From assembly GCA_012511915.1 (NCBI GenBank), contig JAAZFB010000164.1:1-5502 (forward strand): a DNA stretch of 5,502 bases. The letters run 5' to 3'. Below are positions 1 to 5,502 of this stretch, piece after piece. This DNA is from Clostridiaceae bacterium (GTDB lineage: Bacteria; Bacillota; Clostridia; Monoglobales; Firm-18). The position numbers were made by a program, and so were the translations under genes. The notes beneath the pieces were generated by a model. That model was not told the origin of the DNA and did not search any database. It saw only the letters and a list, made by a program, of their open reading frames with translations. How positions within the stretch are numbered: position 1 is the first letter of the stretch; the number at the start of each line of letters is the position of its first letter.

Positions 1-2598
1 GAAACAAAATATGATCCGAAATCTGTTGAGAATAAAATTTATCAACACTGGCTTGACGGTGGTTATTTTCATGCAAACGCCAAAAGCTCAAAAGAGCCTT
101 TCACCATAGTAATTCCTCCTCCAAACGTAACGGGTCAGCTTCATATGGGACATGCCCTTGACGAAACTTTACAAGATATAATTATACGATTTCATCGCAT
201 GAGGGGTAAGGAAGCACTTTGGTTACCGGGTACCGACCATGCCGGGATTGCAACGCAAATAAAAGTTGAAGAAACAATTCGAAATAACGAAGGCATCACC
301 CGTCATGATTTAGGACGGGATAAGTTTTTACAGCGCGTTTGGGACTGGAAGAAAAAATATGGCAATACAATAACAAACCAACTCAAAAAGCTCGGCTCGT
401 CTTGTGATTGGGAACGCGAACGATTTACAATGGATGAAGAGTATTCAAAAGCTGTCCGTGAAGTGTTCGTTAACTTGTATAACAAAGGCCTTATTTACAA
501 AGGCAACCGAATTATTAATTGGTGCCCAAGCTGTACAACTGCATTATCCGATGCGGAAGTTGAATATTCTGAACAAGCCGGCCATTTTTGGTATATAAAA
601 TATCCTGTTAAAGATAGCAGCGATTATATTGTTATTGCAACAACCCGTCCCGAGACAATGTTAGGCGATACCGCTGTTGCAGTACACCCTGATGATGAGC
701 GTTTTGCCCATCTTGTCGGGAAAAAATTAATTCTCCCCCTGGTAAACAGAGAAATTCCTGTTATTGCAGACGAATATGTTGATAAAGAATTTGGCACCGG
801 TGCTGTTAAAATAACACCGGCGCATGACCCGAATGATTTTGAAGTCGGCTTACGTCATAATTTAGAACAAATAAAAATACTAAACGACGATGCAACAATT
901 AACGAACGTGGCGGTAAGTATAGCGGCATGGACAGATACGTCGCCCGAAAACAAATAATAAAAGACTTAGAAGACCTTGACTTACTTGTTAATACCAAAG
1001 AACATACCCACAACGTAGGTCAATGTTATCGCTGTTCTTCAACCGTTGAGCCTATTATATCCAAACAGTGGTTTGTTAAAATGGAACCGCTTGCGCAGCC
1101 TGCGTTAGAAGCAGTTAATAACGGAACTGTTAAGTTTGTACCCGAACGGTTTTCAAAGGTATACACCAATTGGATGGAAAATGTACATGACTGGTGCATT
1201 TCTCGTCAACTTTGGTGGGGCCACAGAATACCTGCTTTTTACTGCAACGATTGCAACGAAGTTACCGTTAGCAAACAAGATATTTCTGTTTGCCCCAAAT
1301 GCGGCGGCACGCTAACACAAGATGGAGATGTTTTGGATACATGGTTTTCATCCGCCCTTTGGCCTTTCGCAACACTCGGATGGCCGGATAAAACAGAAGA
1401 TTGCGAATTCTTTTACCCGACGAGCGTACTTGTTACGGGATACGATATTATATTTTTCTGGGTTGCAAGAATGATTTTTTCTGCTATTGAGCATACCGGC
1501 AAAGCACCTTTTGATACCGTTTTTATACATGGTATTGTGCGTGATGAAAAGGGTAGAAAAATGAGCAAATCTTTAGGCAACGGTATAGATCCGCTTGGCA
1601 TAATAGACCAGTACGGTGCAGATGCCCTGCGGTTTACCCTTGCAACCGGTAATTCACCCGGAAATGACATGCGTTTTTATACAGAACGTGTACAAGCAAG
1701 CAGGAACTTTGCCAACAAAATTTGGAATGCCTCCCGTTTCGTACTGATGAATGTCGATGAAAATGCTCAATACAGCTTGCCTGACAAGCTTGAACTTGAA
1801 GATAAGTGGATAATCAGCAGATTGAATGATGTTGCACGTGAAATAACTGAAAACCTCGAAAAATTTGAGCTTGGGATTACCGCCGAAAAGGTATACGACT
1901 TTATATGGGATGAATTTTGTGATTGGTATATCGAGCTTGTTAAGCCGAGGCTTGGCAACGACATAACACTTCAAAATATTTTGGTTTATGTCTTATGTAA
2001 TATATTATCTCTATTACATCCGTTTATGCCCTTTATAACAGAAGAAATATACTCTTATCTACCAAATTGCAGCGGCAGTTTAATGGTTCGCGAGTGGTTT
2101 AAATACAGCGATAAAACTTTGTATAAAGCTGAAAAAGAACAATTTGAACTTATTAAAGATACAATAAAAGCTGTCAGAAACATACGTGCGCAAATGAATG
2201 TTCCACCATCTAAAAAAGCTAAGCTTATTATTATAACCGAAGAAAAAGAGGCCTTTTCCGCAGGAAAAACTTTTTTTGAAAAGTTGGCGGGTGCGAGCGA
2301 AGTTGTAATATCAAATGATAAAGCGTGCCTTGGTGATAACAATATTTCGGTGGTAGTACCTAAAGCACAGATCTATATGCCGCAAGCTGATTTGATTGAC
2401 AAGGAAAAAGAAATTGCTAGGCTTACCGCCGAAAAGAACAGATTAACCGATGAGATAATGCGCGTTGAAAAAAAGCTTTCAAACGAGGGATTTATAAAAA
2501 ACGCTCCCTCCGAAGTTATACAGCAAGAAAAGGAAAAAGGCGAAAAATACAAAGAAATGCTGAATAAGGTTATAGCTGATTTGGAGACTTTTAAATGA
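1..2598 (+). CDS. valS: Valyl-tRNA synthetase, 5'-truncated by the window edge
   Basis: Cytoplasmic class Ia aminoacyl-tRNA synthetase that attaches valine to tRNA-Val using ATP and hydrolyses mischarged Thr-tRNA-Val. The frame is open from base 1, giving 865 visible residues; bacterial ValRS is usually about 870-890, so only about 5-15 N-terminal residues should be missing. The ATG at 145 is not the start: it lies inside the HIGH motif (HMGH, residues 48-51). Visible in order: PPPNVTG-HMGHAL (39-53); a CP1 editing domain with ATTRPETM (213-220) and GTGAVKITPAHDPNDF (265-280); DWCISRQLWWGHRIPA (397-412); KMSKS (520-524); the anticodon-binding domain from FANKIWNASRF (570-580) past VRNIRAQMNVPPSKK (725-739); and a charged C-terminal coiled coil (about 797-865) typical of ValRS. 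Cys pairs C175/C178, C342/C345, C415/C418 and C431/C434 look like two zinc sites (inference). There is no frameshift or missing catalytic motif. The promoter, and any T-box leader, lie outside the window. Confidence 0.98.
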   Translation, partial: ETKYDPKSVENKIYQHWLDGGYFHANAKSSKEPFTIVIPPPNVTGQLHMGHALDETLQDIIIRFHRMRGKEALWLPGTDHAGIATQIKVEETIRNNEGITRHDLGRDKFLQRVWDWKKKYGNTITNQLKKLGSSCDWERERFTMDEEYSKAVREVFVNLYNKGLIYKGNRIINWCPSCTTALSDAEVEYSEQAGHFWYIKYPVKDSSDYIVIATTRPETMLGDTAVAVHPDDERFAHLVGKKLILPLVNREIPVIADEYVDKEFGTGAVKITPAHDPNDFEVGLRHNLEQIKILNDDATINERGGKYSGMDRYVARKQIIKDLEDLDLLVNTKEHTHNVGQCYRCSSTVEPIISKQWFVKMEPLAQPALEAVNNGTVKFVPERFSKVYTNWMENVHDWCISRQLWWGHRIPAFYCNDCNEVTVSKQDISVCPKCGGTLTQDGDVLDTWFSSALWPFATLGWPDKTEDCEFFYPTSVLVTGYDIIFFWVARMIFSAIEHTGKAPFDTVFIHGIVRDEKGRKMSKSLGNGIDPLGIIDQYGADALRFTLATGNSPGNDMRFYTERVQASRNFANKIWNASRFVLMNVDENAQYSLPDKLELEDKWIISRLNDVAREITENLEKFELGITAEKVYDFIWDEFCDWYIELVKPRLGNDITLQNILVYVLCNILSLLHPFMPFITEEIYSYLPNCSGSLMVREWFKYSDKTLYKAEKEQFELIKDTIKAVRNIRAQMNVPPSKKAKLIIITEEKEAFSAGKTFFEKLAGASEVVISNDKACLGDNNISVVVPKAQIYMPQADLIDKEKEIARLTAEKNRLTDEIMRVEKKLSNEGFIKNAPSEVIQQEKEKGEKYKEMLNKVIADLETFK

Positions 2599-3827
2599 AT
2601 TATGACGATGCGATAAAATTTATACAAAACAGATTAAGGCTTGGAACAAAGCTCGGGCTTGAAACAACAACTGAGCTGTTACGCCGTTTGGGAGACCCCC
2701 ATAAAAAGCTGAAGTTTATTCATATAGCGGGCACAAACGGCAAAGGTTCTACCTCTGCGTTTATTACAAACATCCTAATGGCAAACGGGTATAAAACAGG
2801 AATGTATATTTCCCCATATATACATTCTTTTAATGAGCGAATACAGGTTAACGGAACAAAAATCTCAAACCGTGATTTAGCAACGCATACCGAAAAAATA
2901 AAGAGTGTAATTGACGATACGATTTGCCCCACGGAATTTGAAATTGTTACTGCAATAGGCTTCTTACACTTTTTAGAGCAACAATGCGATGTTGTTGTGT
3001 TAGAAGTAGGGCTTGGCGGCAGATTTGATGCAACCAATGTCATTAATGCGCCTGCGGTTAGCGTAATAACAAGCTTAAGCATCGACCATACCGATTTGTT
3101 GGGTGAAACAATAGAGGAGATTACGTTTGAAAAATGCGGAATAATAAAACGCGGGAGTGTTGTTGCGGTATATCCCGATAATCCTGAAGCTGCAATTAAC
3201 GTGATTAAAAATACGGCCAACAGTAAAAATGTTCCCGTTACAATAGCAGATAAAAATGCCGTAAAGATTATATCCACAAGTATTGATAAAACCGTTTTTT
3301 CTTACATGGGCGAGCAATACCAAATATCAATGTTAGGTGTTCACCAGGTATATAATGCTGTTACAGCAATAACTGCGGCAAAGCTTTTCGGAATTACGTC
3401 TAATTTTGCGCAAGGGCTTAAACAGACTAAATTTAGCGGGCGTTTTGAAGTTGTAAACACAGACCCCACTATTATTATAGACGGAGCACATAATTATTCG
3501 GGTGTTTTTGCATTAAAAAATGCGATAGATACATATTTCCCAACTAAAAAATTAATACTTGTGATGGGTATGCTCCGAGATAAAGAATACGAAAAATGCA
3601 TCTCTATTATTGCTCCCTTAGCTCATTACTTTGTCGCAACTGAGCCTGATAACCCGCGTGCTGTAGCGGTTCAAGTTTTGATGGAAACAGCAGGTAAGTA
3701 TACAAAAAACCTTTCATTCAAAAAGGACAGACAACAAGCACTTGATTATGCAAAAACAATTGCCAACAAAGATGACATCATTTGTATTTGCGGCTCGCTC
3801 TACCTCATAGGCGGGTTAAAATATTGA
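2595..3827 (+). CDS. folC: Folylpolyglutamate synthase / dihydrofolate synthase (FolC)
   Basis: Mur-ligase-family, ATP-dependent cytoplasmic enzyme that adds glutamate to folates, and in many bacteria also to dihydropteroate. It has 410 residues, near the usual 420-440. Motifs: P-loop AGTNGKGS (45-52); SPYIHSFNERIQVNG (73-87, the second FolC signature); LEVGLGGRFDATN (136-148); SIDHTDLLG (162-170); EKCGIIK (179-185), whose first lysine K180 is the likely carbamylated, metal-binding lysine of the family; GRFEVV (282-287); DGAHN (296-300) opening the C-terminal domain; and GMLRDKE (325-331). The start ATG overlaps the valS stop as ATGA and has GGAG at 2583-2586, 8 bases upstream, so translation is probably coupled to valS. 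The valS-folC order is common in Firmicutes. Small departures are Tyr301 after DGAHN, where Pro is usual, and Cys181 after K180, where Ala is usual. Whether it performs both DHFS and FPGS reactions cannot be told from sequence. Confidence 0.96.
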   Translation: MNYDDAIKFIQNRLRLGTKLGLETTTELLRRLGDPHKKLKFIHIAGTNGKGSTSAFITNILMANGYKTGMYISPYIHSFNERIQVNGTKISNRDLATHTEKIKSVIDDTICPTEFEIVTAIGFLHFLEQQCDVVVLEVGLGGRFDATNVINAPAVSVITSLSIDHTDLLGETIEEITFEKCGIIKRGSVVAVYPDNPEAAINVIKNTANSKNVPVTIADKNAVKIISTSIDKTVFSYMGEQYQISMLGVHQVYNAVTAITAAKLFGITSNFAQGLKQTKFSGRFEVVNTDPTIIIDGAHNYSGVFALKNAIDTYFPTKKLILVMGMLRDKEYEKCISIIAPLAHYFVATEPDNPRAVAVQVLMETAGKYTKNLSFKKDRQQALDYAKTIANKDDIICICGSLYLIGGLKY

Positions 3828-3891
3828 TATATTCCTCTTGTACGGATTAGTATTAAATGTTATTTTCTTTATTGCACCCTGCTAAAATTAT

Positions 3892-3932
3892 CCAATTAAA
3901 TGAAATTATTATTTGCAATTAGGTTTATTTTC
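3892..3932 (+). terminator. Possible weak terminator of valS-folC, or dyad over the next promoter
   Basis: An imperfect inverted repeat runs from CC at 3892 to GG at 3923. The pairs are CC/GG, AATT (3894-3897) with AATT (3917-3920), and AAAT (3898-3901) with ATTT (3911-3914), around a 9-base loop; A3921 and GC 3915-3916 bulge out. A T-rich run (3924-3931, one A interrupting) follows, as in an intrinsic terminator. The stem is nearly all A-T and bulged, so it would be weak. It contains the -35 box of the citrate synthase promoter, so an operator-like role is an alternative. Chance symmetry in AT-rich DNA is also possible. No better terminator was seen between 3828 and 3972. Confidence 0.3.
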
Positions 3933-3941
3933 TGGTATAAT
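3913..3941 (+). promoter_or_regulatory. Sigma-A type promoter for citrate synthase
   Basis: The -35 box is TTGCAA (3913-3918) and the -10 box is a perfect TATAAT (3936-3941), with an ideal 17-base spacer. A TG at 3933-3934, one base before the -10, adds the extended -10 element. Transcription would begin around 3946-3949, leaving a leader of about 25 bases before the ribosome binding site and start codon, too short for a riboswitch. It sits 85 bases after the folC stop, so citrate synthase appears to be transcribed separately from valS-folC. The call rests on consensus match and position only. Confidence 0.8.
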
Positions 3942-3958
3942 GAATACTGTTCTATATA

Positions 3959-3966
3959 GGGGGTGA
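3959..3966 (+). promoter_or_regulatory. Ribosome binding site that sets the citrate synthase start
   Basis: GGGGGTGA matches the extended Shine-Dalgarno GGAGGTGA at seven of eight bases, and the one difference keeps a G-U pair with 16S rRNA. Counting from the last G of the GGGGG core (3963), nine bases separate it from the ATA codon at 3973, a usual spacing in Firmicutes. No comparable site precedes the first conventional start codon in frame (TTG at 4153), where only a GAG lies three bases upstream. The site therefore supports initiation near 3973 rather than at 4153. Confidence 0.75.
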
Positions 3967-3972
3967 AGAAGT

Positions 3973-5316
3973 ATAACGAATTTAAATATTAAAAATTATG
4001 CCGAAAAAACTATTAAAAACAACACCATTGAATTTTCTCTCTACAACAAGTACGATGTAAAAAGAGGGCTTAGGGACATCAGTGGCAAAGGCGTATTAGC
4101 GGGACTAACCAACATTTCCGAGGTTTTTGCTTATACTATTGAAAATGAGCAATTGGTGCCGTGTGAAGGCAAATTGTTTTACAGAGGATTAGATATAGAA
4201 GATATTGTTAACGGTTTTACAAACGATAAGCGATTTGGTTTTGAGGAAGTATGCTATCTACTTTTAATGGGACAACTGCCTACCAAAAATGAATATAATG
4301 ATTTCCGAAAAGTTATTTCGGAATTTTCTACCCTTCCCAATGGTTTTATACGTGATACCATTATGAATGCGCCAAGTAGCGATTTGATGAACGCACTTGC
4401 CAAAAGTGTTTTGACTTTATATTCTTATGATAATAACGCCAACGATATTTCAATTGAAAATGTACTCAGGCAGTCGCTTGAATTAATCGCACGATTTCCG
4501 CTATTGTCAGTATACGGTTATCAAGCCTATTTGCATTATCACAAAAATAAAAGTCTGGTTATTCACGCGCCAAAGCCGGAGCTTTCAATTGCCGAAAACA
4601 TATTACATATGCTGCGTCCCAACAGTAGTTTCACTGAAATGGAAGCACAGACATTGGATTTGGCACTTGTGCTGCATGCAGACCATGGTGGAGGCAATAA
4701 CTCAACTTTTACTACCCACGTAGTAACCTCATCCGGGACGGACACTTATTCTTCCATAGTGGCTTCGTTGTGTTCTTTAAAGGGACCTAAACACGGCGGT
4801 GCAAATATAAAGGTAGCGAATATGTTTGACAACATTAAATCCAACATTAGTGATTGGAACGATGATGACGAAATATACAACTATCTTGAAAAAATCTTAA
4901 ATAAAGAAGCTTTCGATAAAAGTGGTTTGATATATGGCATTGGTCACGCCGTTTATTCATTATCAGACCCACGTTCGGAAATATTAAAAAGCTACGTCAG
5001 AAAATTGGCATGTGAAAAGCAGTGTCAAAAAGAATTTGAGCTTTATACGAAAATCGAACAATTAGCGCCAAAAGCGATAAGTAAAACCAGAAAAATGTAT
5101 AAAGGCGTAAGCGCCAATGTCGATTTTTATTCCGGCTTCGTGTACAAAATGCTTAATCTGCCCGAAGAACTATTTACACCTTTGTTCGCTATTGCTAGAA
5201 TTCCTGGTTGGTGCGCGCACAGGATTGAAGAACTTGTTATTGCGGGCAAAATAATCAGACCGGCTTATAGGTCGGTTGCACCAAGAGCAGAGTATATTAA
5301 GATTGATGAGCGATAG
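3973..5316 (+). CDS. gltA: Citrate synthase (citrate/2-methylcitrate synthase family), probable ATA start
   Basis: Condenses acetyl-CoA with oxaloacetate to citrate in the cytoplasm, the entry step of the oxidative TCA branch toward 2-oxoglutarate and glutamate. Numbered from ATA 3973 it has 447 residues. KYDVKRGLRD-GKGVLAGLTNISEV (26-51) and G-LFYRGLDIEDI (66-77) form the N-terminus. Active-site residues are all present: HADHGGG (235-241, with H238), GPKHGGAN (H274), GIGHAVY (H325) with DPR (R334), NVDF (D384), ARIPGW (R409) and IIRP (R429). By family knowledge H274, H325 and D384 are the catalytic triad, and H238, R334, R409 and R429 bind oxaloacetate. The frame is closed by TGA at 3964-3966 and holds no ATG, GTG, TTG or CTG until TTG 4153, which would remove about 60 conserved residues; ATA 3973 has the strong ribosome binding site. 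ACG 3976 or an ATG-to-ATA sequence error are alternatives. A preference for propionyl-CoA (methylcitrate synthase) cannot be excluded, but no prp genes are nearby. Confidence 0.92.
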   Translation: MTNLNIKNYAEKTIKNNTIEFSLYNKYDVKRGLRDISGKGVLAGLTNISEVFAYTIENEQLVPCEGKLFYRGLDIEDIVNGFTNDKRFGFEEVCYLLLMGQLPTKNEYNDFRKVISEFSTLPNGFIRDTIMNAPSSDLMNALAKSVLTLYSYDNNANDISIENVLRQSLELIARFPLLSVYGYQAYLHYHKNKSLVIHAPKPELSIAENILHMLRPNSSFTEMEAQTLDLALVLHADHGGGNNSTFTTHVVTSSGTDTYSSIVASLCSLKGPKHGGANIKVANMFDNIKSNISDWNDDDEIYNYLEKILNKEAFDKSGLIYGIGHAVYSLSDPRSEILKSYVRKLACEKQCQKEFELYTKIEQLAPKAISKTRKMYKGVSANVDFYSGFVYKMLNLPEELFTPLFAIARIPGWCAHRIEELVIAGKIIRPAYRSVAPRAEYIKIDER

Positions 5317-5325
5317 AATCTAACT

Positions 5326-5346
5326 GAAAATTGAAAGTGGAAAATT
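5326..5346. repeat. Three-unit degenerate heptamer tandem repeat
   Basis: Three consecutive 7-base units lie head to tail: GAAAATT (5326-5332), GAAAGTG (5333-5339) and GAAAATT (5340-5346). The outer units are identical and the middle one differs at two positions. The array is ten bases past the citrate synthase stop and lies wholly in the spacer. Short heptamer arrays of this kind occur in intergenic DNA of various bacteria, such as the STRR repeats of cyanobacteria. With only three units in AT-rich DNA, chance is a real alternative. Confidence 0.45.
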
Positions 5347-5372
5347 AACTTATTAAATACACTCTTTTTTTT
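5333..5372 (+). terminator. Possible weak intrinsic terminator after citrate synthase
   Basis: GAAAGTG (5333-5339) can pair with CACT-CTTT (5360-5367) if C5364 bulges and one G-T wobble is allowed. The 20-base loop may close further through TTAA (5345-5348) with TTAA (5353-5356). An uninterrupted run of eight T (5365-5372) follows, overlapping the foot of the stem. The T run is convincing but the stem is AT-rich and imperfect, so termination may be partial and the nitroreductase gene could receive read-through. Confidence 0.35.
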
Positions 5373-5409
5373 GTAATGGCAAAAATGTAAATTATATGAG
5401 AGGGATTAA

Positions 5410-5502
5410 ATGGAAATAATTAATTTTTTAAAATCACGCCGTACAATACGGAAATTTCTAAATACTCCGATTCCCGAAAAGGATTTATACGAAATTGTTG
5501 AC
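5410..5502 (+). CDS. Nitroreductase-family protein, N-terminal fragment cut by the window edge
   Basis: Thirty-one codons are visible, open to the right edge. The start ATG has AGGG at 5401-5404 (within GAGAGGG, 5398-5404), five bases upstream. The peptide carries FLKSRRTIRKF (6-16) followed by PIPEKDLYEIVD (20-31). This is the classic opening of the FMN-dependent nitroreductase fold: an S-R-R-(S/T)-I-R-K-(F/Y) stretch that contacts the FMN phosphate, then a P-(I/V)-P-x-x-x-L helix start. Family members are usually about 160-220 residues and reduce nitro compounds, quinones or flavins with NAD(P)H; some clostridial members carry a ferredoxin-like domain. The substrate cannot be inferred from this fragment. 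It follows citrate synthase by 93 bases on the same strand, and no convincing promoter of its own was found. Confidence 0.85.
   Translation, partial: MEIINFLKSRRTIRKFLNTPIPEKDLYEIVD

Noticed and set aside
1654..1974. Minus-strand open frames opposite the valS anticodon-binding region.
   Set aside because: They are antisense shadows of valS with no recognisable motifs or ribosome binding site context.
2720..3277. Minus-strand open frame of 185 codons opposite folC.
   Set aside because: It lies antisense to a clearly recognised gene, resembles no family I know, and its hydrophobic stretches are the complement of folC codons.
3963..3992. Nine-codon GTG-initiated leader ORF overlapping the ATA start in another frame.
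   Set aside because: The Shine-Dalgarno core abuts or overlaps the GTG, so there is no room for initiation, and nine codons in AT-rich DNA arise easily by chance.
3998..4060. ATG at 3998 as an alternative start for citrate synthase.
   Set aside because: It is in a different frame and reaches TAA after 20 codons; using it would require a frameshift, while the frame from 3967 onward already encodes family-like sequence.
4153..5316. Citrate synthase starting at TTG 4153 (387 residues).
   Set aside because: It loses about 60 residues of conserved family sequence visible upstream in the same frame and has no usable ribosome binding site.
5331..5359. TTGAAA (5331-5336) and TTAAAT (5353-5358) as a promoter for the nitroreductase gene.
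   Set aside because: The boxes match consensus at only five and four of six bases with a 16-base spacer, in very AT-rich DNA, and they overlap the putative terminator; not better than chance.
5371..5398. TTGTAA (5371-5376) and TATATG (5393-5398) as a promoter for the nitroreductase gene.
   Set aside because: The transcript would start within or beyond the ribosome binding site at 5398-5404, leaving no functional leader.

Overview
The window reads as an ordinary housekeeping segment of an AT-rich bacterial chromosome. It most resembles a member of the Firmicutes/Clostridia. Three things point there: the valS-folC gene order, GGAGG-type ribosome binding sites with a sigma-A style promoter, and a citrate synthase with the N-terminal pattern I associate with clostridial proteins. 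This is an inference from protein resemblance and synteny; no rRNA or other marker is present to name the organism.

Layout, all on the + strand: (1) 1-2598, valS, valyl-tRNA synthetase, lacking only its first few codons at the left edge; (2) 2595-3827, folC, folylpolyglutamate/dihydrofolate synthase, overlapping the valS stop by four bases (ATGA) and so probably translationally coupled to it; (3) 3828-3972, an AT-rich intergenic region with a weak hairpin plus T-rich tract, a near-consensus promoter with an extended -10, and a strong Shine-Dalgarno sequence; (4) 3973-5316, a complete citrate synthase whose reading frame has no ATG, GTG, TTG or CTG at its proper N-terminus and appears to start at ATA; (5) 5317-5409, a spacer with a three-unit heptamer repeat and a possible weak terminator; (6) 5410-5502, the first 31 codons of a nitroreductase-family protein cut by the right edge.

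valS and folC form one transcription unit that begins upstream of the window. They are linked by conserved order rather than by a shared pathway: valine charging of tRNA, and polyglutamylation of folates. Citrate synthase has its own promoter and is a separate unit. The nitroreductase may be read from the same transcript or from its own promoter.

I found no mobile element, CRISPR array, tRNA, rRNA, toxin-antitoxin pair, phage gene or defence system, and no sign of an undescribed multi-gene system. The observation most worth checking is the apparent ATA initiation codon of citrate synthase. The heptamer repeat and the hairpin over the citrate synthase -35 box are minor leads.
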